Position numbers and translations under genes: made by a program
In this document: in pieces, positions 1-7,104 of the stretch
How the letters are laid out: each line of letters begins with the position of its first letter
Numbering within the stretch: the first letter of the stretch is position 1
Assembly (NCBI GenBank): GCA_031271325.1
Contig: JAISVY010000160.1
Location: 1 to 9,860 of the forward strand
DNA from: Oscillospiraceae bacterium
GTDB taxonomy: Bacteria > Bacillota > Clostridia > Oscillospirales > UBA929
Length of the DNA stretch: 9,860 bases
Reading direction: 5' to 3'
Notes under the pieces: generated by a model
The model's input: only the letters and a program-made list of their open reading frames with translations
Told to the model about the DNA's origin: nothing
The model's database searches: none

Positions 1-3
1 TAC

Positions 4-25
4 GGGCGGTCGGGGACGACCGCCC
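4..25. repeat. Short perfect palindrome at window edge
   Basis: Positions 4-12 and 17-25 are perfect 9-bp inverted arms around a 4-nt loop. No T-run follows on either strand, so it does not look like an intrinsic terminator. It lies about 150 bp beyond the stop codon of the hydrolase gene. GC-rich intergenic palindromes of this shape are often dispersed repeats in Clostridia genomes, but only one copy is visible here, so the repeat label is an inference. The rest of 1-173 shows no supported gene. Confidence 0.45.
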
Positions 26-173
26 CTACATTTCGTCTGTGCGACAGGGGCATTCACGCGTTTGCCGTGCCAGTGACGCGAGTTTTACCTGCTTTCCTGT
101 CTCTTCATAATGAAATTTCAAAGTTATGTTTCCCGCTTGCTGTCTCACCCCTGTCTTTCTGTTTGTTTTTCAA

Positions 174-932
174 TCAAACCTGCTCCGCGTCTGCGGGGAA
201 GTCTCCCCACAGACCGTGCAGCCAATCCACACTCATACCGAACCACCGGGCTGCGGCGGGGCTGACAAGGTTCTTTACGCCGCCGGAGGTGAGCGGTTTT
301 GCCAGCGACAGACCGTGAACGCCCTTTTGGAACACATGCAGTTCAAAAGGAACCTTTGCTTTATCCAGCGCGGCGGCGAACGACAGGCTGTTATTGACCG
401 GCACCAGTCCGTCCTCGCAGGTGACAAACAGGAATGCGGGCGGCGTCTTGGCGTCCACCGCCTTTTCCGCGCCGGGTACCGGGTGCTGCAAAATGCTGCC
501 CATGCTTTCCAGAATACAGGGGTAGCCGAGTATCAGCGCGCGGGGGCGCACCCTGCCCGAAACGCCCAGCATTGCCGCAAGGTGACCGCCCGCCGAAAAT
601 CCAATGGCGGCAACACGCGCTTTGTCCACCCGCCACTCCTCGGCGCGTTCAAATATCGTTTCCAGCGCTTTCTCCGCGTCGGTTAACGGTTTGGGAAATA
701 TGGCGGCTTCACCCACCGTGTAGCGCAGCACAAAGGTGTTGAATCCCTCGGCCAGGTACGCAAGCGCCACCGGCTCGGCCTCGCGGTCGCTGCACACCCG
801 GTAGCCCCCGCCCGGCAGCACCAGTATCGCCGGGCGCGTGCTTGCGTTGGCAAGCTCCGGCGAATCGTCATGCAGGTAGCGGGTGAGCGTTACCTTGGCT
901 TGCTCGTCCAAAAACAGTGTCCCGGTTTTCAT
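174..932 (-). CDS. Alpha/beta hydrolase, esterase-like
   Basis: A 252-residue cytoplasmic hydrolase of the alpha/beta fold, probably a carboxylesterase or deacetylase of the BD-FAE/Aes-like kind; the substrate cannot be read from the sequence. The catalytic triad is visible: nucleophile Ser113 in GFSAGG (111-116), Asp174 in CEDG, and His206 in KGVHGLSL. LPGGGY (39-44) forms the oxyanion-hole motif, the equivalent of HGG in this family. There is no signal peptide or membrane segment. The start at 932 is chosen because AGGAGG lies 6 nt upstream; the frame stays open to 1121, but that extension would run through a palindromic element and carries no family similarity. The gene follows the histidine kinase gene by 218 bp and appears to have its own promoter. 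The fold is clear; the specificity is unknown. Confidence 0.88.
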   Translation of the reverse strand: MKTGTLFLDEQAKVTLTRYLHDDSPELANASTRPAILVLPGGGYRVCSDREAEPVALAYLAEGFNTFVLRYTVGEAAIFPKPLTDAEKALETIFERAEEWRVDKARVAAIGFSAGGHLAAMLGVSGRVRPRALILGYPCILESMGSILQHPVPGAEKAVDAKTPPAFLFVTCEDGLVPVNNSLSFAAALDKAKVPFELHVFQKGVHGLSLAKPLTSGGVKNLVSPAAARWFGMSVDWLHGLWGDFPADAEQV

Positions 933-938
933 ACGGTT

Positions 939-944
939 CCTCCT
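939..944 (-). promoter_or_regulatory. Ribosome binding site fixing the hydrolase start
   Basis: A perfect AGGAGG on the minus strand lies 6 nt before the ATG at 932. It decides between this start and longer in-frame alternatives reaching to 1121. Confidence 0.85.
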
Positions 945-956
945 ACATATGAGTCG

Positions 957-1065
957 CTCTAAAAACCTATGTTTTCGTTTGGCGAAGCCGAACGAAAACG
1001 AGCGCGGCGCTTGCGAACAGGCGCCTATGGCGCGGCATCGCAAGCCGGAGCGGGGGTTTTTAGAG
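957..1065. repeat. 109-nt nested palindromic element (MITE-like or structured leader)
   Basis: The outer arms are a perfect 11-bp inverted repeat (957-967 and 1055-1065, CTCTAAAAACC and its complement). Two hairpins lie inside. The first pairs 971-983 with 987-999: 13 bp including one G-T pair, with a 3-nt loop. The second pairs 1009-1016 with 1038-1045 and has an inner stem 1021-1025 with 1029-1033. The whole therefore folds as a three-way junction on either strand. It sits between the predicted hydrolase promoter and its ribosome binding site. It could be a non-autonomous mobile element or a cis-acting RNA. A 5-bp ATATG occurs outside both ends (947-951, 1072-1076) but not directly adjacent, so a target duplication is not convincing. 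Confidence 0.7.
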
Positions 1066-1111
1066 GTACCTATATGCTTCACAGATTTTATTAGCTTGGT
1101 TTGCCGCATCC

Positions 1112-1120
1112 AGTATAGCA
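1112..1120 (-). promoter_or_regulatory. Predicted extended -10 promoter for the hydrolase
   Basis: The minus strand reads TGCTATACT: a TATACT -10 hexamer (1117 to 1112) preceded by the TGn extension. No good -35 lies 16-18 nt upstream; TTGTAT (1144 to 1139) is too far, at 21 nt. Extended -10 promoters tolerate a weak -35. Transcription would start near 1105, giving a leader of about 170 nt that includes the palindromic element. Confidence 0.4.
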
Positions 1121-1150
1121 CAGCCCGAAAGACCGCGTATACAAATATTC

Positions 1151-2956
1151 TTACTTTCTTGCGGAAATGTTGCGTCCTGCCGGCTGCCTGTCCTTCAGCG
1201 CCGCCTTGACGGTGAAGGTGTTTTCGTCATGTTCAAGGCTGATCATGCCGTCGTATGCGTCCACGATACGCCCGACGGTCTGAAGTCCGTAACCGTGTCC
1301 TTTCCCGGTCTTGGTTGTTTGGATTTTTCCGTCCTCGCTGATGATCTCACCCGCCTTGCTGTTGACGCAGCGGATATTGAGATACGGCTCGTGCCGGGTA
1401 ATGTTCAGGCGGATGAAGCGCTCCGCGTTCGCGGGCATGGCGATACACGCCTCAAAGGCGTTGTTTATTACATTTGTCAGCAGACTGTACAAGTCGGGGT
1501 CGGCGATACGCAGGGGCGCCGCTTTGATCTCCAGTTCCAGTCGAATGCCGTGCTCCCCGGCTCGCCGGTACAGATTCCCCAAGACGGCGTTCAGCAGAAT
1601 ATGTTCGCTGAACACGGTTTCGGTGACCGTCGCCGACTGGCTTGTGTATCGTGCCAGATACTCCTTCGCTTCTTCAAACCTCCCGCCGTCCAGATAAGTT
1701 TGTATGGCGGTCAGATGACTGCGGAAATCGTGCTTGAGTCTTGCCACCTCACGAAAATGGGTCGTGATATGCTCATAGCTCTCTTGCGCCAAGTTTTTTT
1801 GGAACGCCAGCCGTTCGCTTTCGCGCATGTTCCCGTAGATGTCCCGAAAGAAATGCCATATGCTGTATATCAGGATAGACACAATCAGCCAAAAATAAAG
1901 GTCGCGGGAATCCTGCGAGATAACGCCGCGCTGTGTATAGAACGTATAATTGGCGTACATCGCAAACACATACGCGGCGATAAAAAACGGAACCGTCAAT
2001 TTCATCAGGCGGTTTTTCGCTTTTGCCTCTAAAACCGCCAGCACCACCGTATAGAGTATCCCTATGGCAATCAGAATGTCATAGCAGATCAGCAGCCGGG
2101 GCAAATCCGCAAGACCGCTGAACTGAAGCGCCAGCGCCGCCGCCGAAGCGGCGCTGAAAACAACCGCCGCGGGCAGCATCGGCTTTTTATACCGTTCAAA
2201 GGCGAAGTAGAAGAACATTGTCAGCGAAGGCATTTGCAGAAAATAGACAGCCAGGACAAAAACAGACCTTTGAACCGGTGTGAGGAACGGCAGGACATCG
2301 TATCGCGCGGCGACATAGTACATTCCCCAGAACATCACAAACACGCCTATCGCCAGCTGCTCCTTTCGGACTCCGCCGCCCGGCTTGCGCATGAAGGTAA
2401 CCACGCCGATGGGAATCCAAGCCACAAGGCACACAAGCATCGTGATGACCGGCCGCAGCGGGGCGGATTGCGCATGTTCGGCCAGCGTCTGCCGCGCCCC
2501 CAGCAAAACGGAGCTTATCCAGCCGGAATATGCCGCGTACGGTGAAGCAACCTCGATTTTCAGCGTTTTTCCCGTGTATCCGTCCGGCAGAGAAATCAGA
2601 TGCGACGCGATACCGGGGTTCTCGCCCGGTTCCAAAACAGGACCGGCAAAAAGAGGAATCCCGTCCAGATACACGCTGATACTCTGGTGATTCGCCCGAA
2701 TCAGGACAGCCGCTTCGGGGACCGATATGTCCAGCGTCCGCGTAAGCGTCATCGTTTCGCCGCCCGCGAGGCCGGAGGATTCATATTGCCAACCTTCGGA
2801 TAAATCAAACGTCTCCCGCTGTATATGCAGGTTTAGGTACGCCGAGAAATAAAAAATCAGGAAAGCGGCGATACCGGCGGCGCAAACGAGTATAAGCGCC
2901 AAAAAGAGAAGGGTGCTGCGTTCCATGCGCCTGAATCTCTCCGCGATTTTTCTCAT
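1151..2956 (-). CDS. Sensor histidine kinase, jelly-roll sensor plus 7TM, GHKL type
   Basis: A 601-residue membrane kinase. Order of parts: N-terminal membrane helix (about 15-38); extracytoplasmic beta-rich domain (about 45-155) resembling the sugar-binding jelly roll of glycoside hydrolase family 2 (DLSEGWQYE, SVYLDGIPLF); seven hydrophobic segments (about 167-190, 200-218, 228-253, 262-282, 286-308, 320-340, 353-372); a linker helix; and the kinase core. The phospho-acceptor is His409 in LKHDFRSHL. The ATP site shows the N box (N495, N498, N499, E502) and the glycine box GKGHGYGL (551-558). This matches the GHKL/HATPase_c_5 kinases that pair with LytTR regulators, and the layout recalls 7TMR-DISM sensors. 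The ATG at 2956 lies 13 bp after the regulator stop, with a G-rich site ahead; Met11 (2926) is an alternative start. The ligand is unknown; a carbohydrate or cell-wall fragment is a guess from the jelly roll. Confidence 0.9.
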   Translation of the reverse strand: MRKIAERFRRMERSTLLFLALILVCAAGIAAFLIFYFSAYLNLHIQRETFDLSEGWQYESSGLAGGETMTLTRTLDISVPEAAVLIRANHQSISVYLDGIPLFAGPVLEPGENPGIASHLISLPDGYTGKTLKIEVASPYAAYSGWISSVLLGARQTLAEHAQSAPLRPVITMLVCLVAWIPIGVVTFMRKPGGGVRKEQLAIGVFVMFWGMYYVAARYDVLPFLTPVQRSVFVLAVYFLQMPSLTMFFYFAFERYKKPMLPAAVVFSAASAAALALQFSGLADLPRLLICYDILIAIGILYTVVLAVLEAKAKNRLMKLTVPFFIAAYVFAMYANYTFYTQRGVISQDSRDLYFWLIVSILIYSIWHFFRDIYGNMRESERLAFQKNLAQESYEHITTHFREVARLKHDFRSHLTAIQTYLDGGRFEEAKEYLARYTSQSATVTETVFSEHILLNAVLGNLYRRAGEHGIRLELEIKAAPLRIADPDLYSLLTNVINNAFEACIAMPANAERFIRLNITRHEPYLNIRCVNSKAGEIISEDGKIQTTKTGKGHGYGLQTVGRIVDAYDGMISLEHDENTFTVKAALKDRQPAGRNISARK

Positions 2957-2969
2957 GCGTTCCCCCCCG

Positions 2970-3680
2970 TCAGCGATTCTGCATATAGGTCAGATACGCG
3001 GATTTTACAGCTTCCCAATAGGAACGGCTGACGGGCACTCTTTTGCCGCCCCTCATGATGATTTCCGCGCGGTCAAACTCCTGTATGTGCCGCATATTGA
3101 CGGCGAAACCGGAATGACTGCGGATGAAATGACCCGGCGGGAGTTTGTCAAGCAAATCCGAGAGTTTGCCGGAGGCATACAGCGTTCTGTCCGCAAGCGT
3201 GATTTCCACTTTTCTGTTGACCACTTCCAAAGCAATCATGTCGCTGACGATGAGCGCCTGCGTGTGCGTCCCCGTTCTCAGCAGAAAAAACTGCGGCTGG
3301 TATTTTTCCTCAAATACCGTTTTGATTAAGCGCCCAAGCTGCTCCGCCTCCGCCGGTTTCAGCAAATAATGCAGCGCTTTTACATCATAGCCTTTGCTCA
3401 TGAAGCCGGGGTTGGAGGTGAGAAAAATGATGTCCGTTTCTTTGTCAGATTCCCGTATGCGCCGCGCAAGCTCCATGCCGCTTATGCCGCCCATGATAAT
3501 ATCCAAGAGGATCAGGTGATAGCGATCTCCGCGTTCTGAAAAAGCGGCGAGAAAGTCCTCTGCGCTGCCAAAGACTGATATTTCATAGGGAGCGTTCATC
3601 CTGTCAAGAATCTCCCGGCATAACCGCTCCTGTGTTTCCGCGTAGATTTTTTCATCTTCGCACAAAGCGATTCGGAACAT
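2970..3680 (-). CDS. LytTR-family response regulator
   Basis: A 236-residue DNA-binding response regulator. The receiver domain (about 1-122) has the acidic pair E8/D9 in CEDE, phospho-acceptor Asp60 in LLDIIMGG, Thr88 in FLTS and Lys108 in LLKP. The LytTR domain (about 130-235) carries the family signature FIRSHSGFAVNMRHI. Its partner is the kinase gene 13 bp downstream; the two are surely co-transcribed and translationally close. The ATG at 3680 is preferred because the product then begins MFRIALCEDE, as usual in the family, with GGGTGAG 7 nt ahead; an in-frame GTG at 3692 adds four residues and has AGGAAGG nearby, so it cannot be excluded. LytTR regulators usually bind paired 9-bp sites upstream of targets. 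I found no convincing copy here, so its targets are unknown. Confidence 0.92.
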   Translation of the reverse strand: MFRIALCEDEKIYAETQERLCREILDRMNAPYEISVFGSAEDFLAAFSERGDRYHLILLDIIMGGISGMELARRIRESDKETDIIFLTSNPGFMSKGYDVKALHYLLKPAEAEQLGRLIKTVFEEKYQPQFFLLRTGTHTQALIVSDMIALEVVNRKVEITLADRTLYASGKLSDLLDKLPPGHFIRSHSGFAVNMRHIQEFDRAEIIMRGGKRVPVSRSYWEAVKSAYLTYMQNR

Positions 3681-3753
3681 AGGGGTTCTCACCCGCCTTC
3701 CTGCTGACGATTACGCACAGCGCCCTGCGGTATAACGGGCGCCCCGGCAATAA

Positions 3754-3780
3754 ACGGGACACCCGGATCGGGTGTCCCGT
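3754..3780 (-). terminator. Intrinsic terminator of the dap operon
   Basis: A perfect 12-bp stem (3754-3765 with 3769-3780) with a 3-nt loop starts 6 nt past the stop codon of the VOC gene. On the minus strand it is followed by TTTATTG, a short but plausible U-tract. It separates the biosynthetic operon from the two-component genes, though the weak tail may allow read-through. No promoter for the regulator gene was recognised in 3681-3753. Confidence 0.7.
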
Positions 3781-3785
3781 ACGCG

Positions 3786-4244
3786 TTAAAAACTCTCCAG
3801 AAGCTCCACCAGCAGCGGCAAACCGTCTCCCGCCTCCAGATAGGAATAGCAGCCGTTCCCGCTGCCGTAGTTGCCCTTCTGCACCAGCTTCATACCGAAG
3901 CCCTCACAGGCTTTGATCTGATCGTCCATCCCTTTCACGCCGAACGCGATGTGGTGAATCCCTTCGCCTTTCTCGTTCAGGAAGTCCCGCCAGACGCTGG
4001 GTTCCTCATTCGGCTGAATCAGCTCCAGCTGCACCCCGTCGCCGACGTTGAAAAACGCCATTTGACATTGCGCTTTCGGGGCGGGCTGCCCCATATACTG
4101 CGTTTGGGTGACGGCAAAGTCTCCGCCGTCCGATGTGGGCGGCGCTTCGATGCCGAAAAACTGCGCCAGCTTCTGCTTTGTTTTCCCGATGTCGCTGACA
4201 ATCAGCGCCACCTGCGTAATCTTTTGCGTTCCAATAACCGACAT
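3786..4244 (-). CDS. VOC (glyoxalase/epimerase-like) metalloprotein
   Basis: A 152-residue protein of the vicinal oxygen chelate fold, closest in look to methylmalonyl-CoA epimerase and glyoxalase-type proteins. Two beta-alpha-beta-beta-beta repeats are visible, the first opening with ITQVALIVSDI (9-19) and the second with IHHIAFGV (96-103). Expected metal ligands are the first residue of each repeat and the acidic residue ending it: Gln11, Glu74 (QLELIQP), His98 and Glu147 (VELLE). Gln11 replaces the usual His, so metal binding or activity may differ. GGGAG lies 8-9 nt before the ATG at 4244. It is the last gene of the operon, 69 bp after dapB, with no terminator between. A true epimerase role is unproven; no propionate or methylmalonyl gene is nearby. 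Confidence 0.85.
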   Translation of the reverse strand: MSVIGTQKITQVALIVSDIGKTKQKLAQFFGIEAPPTSDGGDFAVTQTQYMGQPAPKAQCQMAFFNVGDGVQLELIQPNEEPSVWRDFLNEKGEGIHHIAFGVKGMDDQIKACEGFGMKLVQKGNYGSGNGCYSYLEAGDGLPLLVELLESF

Positions 4245-4313
4245 GGTTTATTCTCCCTTCAAAATAACCCTCTTCATAGCCTTCTTCGCTGCCCCTCCGC
4301 CGGAAGGGGATGT

Positions 4314-5084
4314 TCACCCCACAATGCTCCGCATATCGTACAGCCCCGGTTTGTTTACGCCGGCCATGAACATCGCGGCGCGTATCGCGCCGGCGGCGAA
4401 GACCTCGCGGGAACGCGCCGAGTGGGTCACCGTGACGATTTCGTCGTGCCCGGCGAACACGACCTCATGTTCGCCCACAACCGTGCCGCCGCGTACCGAA
4501 TGGATGCCAATTTCTTTTTCCCCCCGCGCCCTGCGCTCCGGCTGACGGTTGTAAACCGGCTCCGGCTGGTACGGCAGCGCGCCGCTCAGCGCGTCGAACA
4601 GCATCAATGCCGTGCCGCTGGGGGCATCGATCTTGTTACGGTGGTGGCGCTCGATGATTTCTATATCGCAGTCCTGCCCGAGTACCGCCGCCGCGTTTTT
4701 CGCGAGCTGCATCAGCAGATGGACACCGAGCGACATATTGCCGGAACGGAAAACAGGCAGCGTTTGCGCCGCCATCTCAATTTTCGCGAGCTGCGCCGCG
4801 TCATAGCCGGTAGCGCAGAGCACAACCGGAACGGCGCGCGCCGCGCAGTACGCGAACAGCGCGTCAAGTCTGGCAAGCGAAGGCGGGGAGGAAAAATCCA
4901 CGATCACATCGGGGCGTTCGGCGCATTCCTCCGGTGTTTTATATACCGGATACGCAAACGCGTTGCGCCCGGCGACATCGCACCCGGCGAGGATCTCTAT
5001 GCCGTCCCGCTCGCCGCACAACCGGGACACCGTTTGCCCCATCCGGCCGTTGCATCCGCAGAGCATCATTTGTGTCGTTTGCAT
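4314..5084 (-). CDS. dapB: 4-hydroxy-tetrahydrodipicolinate reductase (DapB)
   Basis: A 256-residue cytoplasmic enzyme that reduces the DapA product with NAD(P)H to tetrahydrodipicolinate, the branch toward diaminopimelate and lysine. The N-terminal Rossmann domain has GCNGRMG (10-16), and AGCD (33-36) ends the second strand. The catalytic motif ERHHRNKIDAPSGTA (145-159) contains His147 and Lys151, equivalent to E. coli His159/Lys163. SGNMSLGVH (114-122) and HSVRGG (195-200) are also typical. Length is normal for Firmicutes and shorter than the E. coli enzyme. The ATG lies 1 nt after the dapA stop (TAGAATG) and has only a weak ribosome binding site, so translational coupling to dapA is likely. 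Met6/Met7 are possible but less likely starts. Confidence 0.97.
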   Translation of the reverse strand: MQTTQMMLCGCNGRMGQTVSRLCGERDGIEILAGCDVAGRNAFAYPVYKTPEECAERPDVIVDFSSPPSLARLDALFAYCAARAVPVVLCATGYDAAQLAKIEMAAQTLPVFRSGNMSLGVHLLMQLAKNAAAVLGQDCDIEIIERHHRNKIDAPSGTALMLFDALSGALPYQPEPVYNRQPERRARGEKEIGIHSVRGGTVVGEHEVVFAGHDEIVTVTHSARSREVFAAGAIRAAMFMAGVNKPGLYDMRSIVG

Positions 5085-5085
5085 T

Positions 5086-5970
5086 CTACAGCAGCCCGTA
5101 TTCGCGCATCACACTGACCAAGTGGTCAAAATTCTTCGGCAGCATTTCACACAGCGGCATACGCAGCTCCCCGGAGCATAAACCCATCAGGTTCATCGCC
5201 GTTTTGACCGGCACCGGGTTGACTTCGCAGAACAGCGCGTCCATCAGCGGGATCGCCCGGAGGAACCGCGCTTCGCTCTCTTTGATGTTTCCCTCTAAAA
5301 ACAGCTTGCAAATGGCCTGCATTTCGGCGGGGATGACGTTGGCCGCGACCGAGATCACGCCCAAGCCGCCCAGCGCCATAATCGGCAGCGTCTCGTTGCA
5401 GTTCCCGCTCCACACCAGCATGTCGTCGCCGATATGAGAGCGGATCTGCGCGATCAGAGAGAAGTTGCCCGACGCCTCTTTGGTTCCGATAATCCGCTCG
5501 TGCTTCGCCAGTTCTTTGTATGTATCGAGGCTGTACGCAAGCCCCGTGCGCGAGGGGACGCTGTAGAGAATGATCGGTTTATCCAACCGGTCGGCGAGGT
5601 AGGTATAGTGTTTGACCAAGCCGTGCTGGGTCGTCTTGTTGTAATACGGCGTGACAATCAGCAGCGCGTCCGCGCCGAGCCTGCACGCCTCCTGACCCAG
5701 TTCCAGCGCGTGACCGGTATCGTTCGACCCCGTGCCAGCGATGACCGGGACGCGCCCGGCGGCGCGTTTGACGGCGTAGCTTACCGTGTCGAGATGCTCT
5801 TTGTCGTTCATCGTGGACGCTTCGCCGGTGGTGCCGCAGGTGATGATCGCCTGTGTGCCTTCTTTGATCTGCCAGTCGATCAGTTCGCCGTATTGGTCAT
5901 AGTTTACCGCTCTGTCTTGGAACGGTGTGACGATCGCGACCGCCGAGCCGGTAAATACGGGGGTTTTCAT
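5086..5970 (-). CDS. dapA: 4-hydroxy-tetrahydrodipicolinate synthase (DapA)
   Basis: A 294-residue TIM-barrel aldolase that condenses pyruvate with aspartate semialdehyde, the committed step to diaminopimelate, lysine and dipicolinate. The Schiff-base lysine is Lys164 in IIGTKEASGN. The pyruvate and proton-relay residues are present: Thr47/Thr48 in CGTTGE, Tyr109/Tyr110 in VTPYYNK, Tyr136 in LYSVPSRTG and Arg141 in the same motif. The common YNVPSRTG is YS here, a mild change outside the catalytic triad. Length is standard. The ATG at 5970 has AGGAGG 7 nt ahead, and that site overlaps the last base of the ald stop codon, so the two genes are tightly linked. It is followed by dapB after 1 nt. 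Confidence 0.98.
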   Translation of the reverse strand: MKTPVFTGSAVAIVTPFQDRAVNYDQYGELIDWQIKEGTQAIITCGTTGEASTMNDKEHLDTVSYAVKRAAGRVPVIAGTGSNDTGHALELGQEACRLGADALLIVTPYYNKTTQHGLVKHYTYLADRLDKPIILYSVPSRTGLAYSLDTYKELAKHERIIGTKEASGNFSLIAQIRSHIGDDMLVWSGNCNETLPIMALGGLGVISVAANVIPAEMQAICKLFLEGNIKESEARFLRAIPLMDALFCEVNPVPVKTAMNLMGLCSGELRMPLCEMLPKNFDHLVSVMREYGLL

Positions 5971-5977
5971 GAAAACG

Positions 5978-5983
5978 CCTCCT
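5978..5983 (-). promoter_or_regulatory. dapA ribosome binding site overlapping ald stop
   Basis: A perfect AGGAGG lies 7 nt before the dapA ATG; its first A is the final base of the ald TAA. Ribosomes ending on ald therefore finish on the dapA binding site, which suggests coupling. Confidence 0.85.
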
Positions 5984-7086
5984 TAATACGCTTGATAGGG
6001 TAATCCCTGCGCTTCGGCCACGGCTTGGTTGGTGACCGCTCCTTTGTATATGTTCAAACCTTTCGCCAGCGCCGCGTTATCCCGCAGCGCCGCTTCGACG
6101 CCTTTGTTCGCGATTTGCAGGGCGTAGGGCATGGTGGCATTGGCCAGCGCGAACGTGGAGGTGCGCGGAACCGCGCCGGGCATGTTGGGCACGGAATAAT
6201 GCACAATGCCGTGCTCGACGTAATACGGGCTTTCGTGGCTGGTCAGCCGGTCTACCGTCTCGACCGAACCGCCCTGGTCGATCGCGATGTCAACCACCAC
6301 CGCGCCGGGGCGCATGCTCTCGACCATCTTGCGGGTGACGACTTTCGGCGCGCGCCCTCCCGGGATGAGCACCGCGCCGATCAGCAAATCGGCTTCGGCG
6401 GCGGCTTTTGCGATATTGTAGCCGTTGGACATCAGCGTCACCGCGCCGGAAGACAAAATGTCGCTGATATAGGCGAGGCGCTCAAGCGAGATGTCGAGCA
6501 CCGTGACCCTCGCGCCCAAACCGACCGCCATTTTGGCGGCGTTCAAGCCGACGACGCCTCCGCCGACGATGACCACATGCCCCGGTTCCACGCCCGGTAC
6601 GCCGCCGAGCAGGATACCCCGCCCTTCGTTGTATTTCTGCAGCAGGGTCGCGCCCACCTGTACCGACATACGCCCCGCGATCGCGCTCATCGGCGCGAGA
6701 AGCGGCAGTGATTTGTCCTCAAGCTGCACCGTCTCGTAGGCGACCGCGATCACCTTCGCGTTCAGCAGCGCTTGGGTTTGCGCCGGGTCGGGCGCGAGGT
6801 GGAGATAGGTAAAGAGCACCTGCCCTTCCCGCAGCAGCGGGTATTCCGCTTCCAGCGGTTCCTTCACTTTGTAGATCAGGCCGGACGCTTCGTAGACCTC
6901 TTTCGCGCCCGGCAGAATGACCGCGCCCGCCGCGGTATACTCCGCGTCGGTAAAGCCGCTGCCCAGCCCCGCGCCTGTCTCCACGTACACGGTATGCCCC
7001 GCTTCGGCGAAGCTCGCGACGCCGGACGGCAGTGCCGATACCCGGTTCTCCTGCGCTTTGATTTCTTTCGGGATCCCTATGGTCAT
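5983..7086 (-). CDS. ald: Alanine dehydrogenase
   Basis: A 367-residue NAD-dependent enzyme that interconverts L-alanine with pyruvate, ammonia and NADH in the cytoplasm. All key positions match the family by number: Arg15 (ENRV), Lys75 (KVKEP) and His96 (YLHLAPD) for the substrate, Asp270 in VVVDIAIDQGG for catalysis. The Rossmann loop is VVIVGGGVVGLNAAKMA (171-187), preceded by GGVPGVEPG. Early motif RVSALPSGV differs slightly from the usual RVALTPAGV. In Bacillus subtilis this gene is also called spoVN and is needed for normal sporulation. Here it sits between asd (18 bp gap) and dapA (12 bp gap), so it is part of the operon and probably supplies pyruvate and NADH to DapA and DapB (inference). 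AGGAG lies about 8 nt before the ATG at 7086. Confidence 0.97.
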   Translation of the reverse strand: MTIGIPKEIKAQENRVSALPSGVASFAEAGHTVYVETGAGLGSGFTDAEYTAAGAVILPGAKEVYEASGLIYKVKEPLEAEYPLLREGQVLFTYLHLAPDPAQTQALLNAKVIAVAYETVQLEDKSLPLLAPMSAIAGRMSVQVGATLLQKYNEGRGILLGGVPGVEPGHVVIVGGGVVGLNAAKMAVGLGARVTVLDISLERLAYISDILSSGAVTLMSNGYNIAKAAAEADLLIGAVLIPGGRAPKVVTRKMVESMRPGAVVVDIAIDQGGSVETVDRLTSHESPYYVEHGIVHYSVPNMPGAVPRTSTFALANATMPYALQIANKGVEAALRDNAALAKGLNIYKGAVTNQAVAEAQGLPYQAY

Positions 7087-7104
7087 ACATTTTTCTCCTG
7101 CAAT

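Noticed and set aside
933..1121. N-terminal extension of the hydrolase frame to 1121
   Set aside because: It would translate the palindromic element and matches nothing in the family; a perfect AGGAGG precedes the ATG at 932.
933..1150. LytTR binding sites upstream of the hydrolase
   Set aside because: No pair of ACAGTT-like 9-bp repeats with suitable spacing was found on the minus strand.
2132..2156. 9-bp perfect inverted repeat inside the kinase gene
   Set aside because: It lies in a run of Ala/Ser codons (GCC/GCG) of a membrane helix region; composition explains it.
4292..4309. Hairpin between dapB and the VOC gene as a terminator
   Set aside because: The stem has a bulge and no T-run follows on the minus strand, so read-through into the VOC gene is expected.
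4006..4317. GTG-started minus-strand frame overlapping the dapB stop (begins MNIPFRRRG)
   Set aside because: It runs out of frame through the VOC gene, lacks a ribosome site and shows no domain.
3951..5117. 388-codon open frame on the plus strand opposite dapB and the VOC gene
   Set aside because: It is antisense to two clearly recognised genes, is rich in Arg/His/Pro as expected from GC-rich shadows, and has no recognisable domain.
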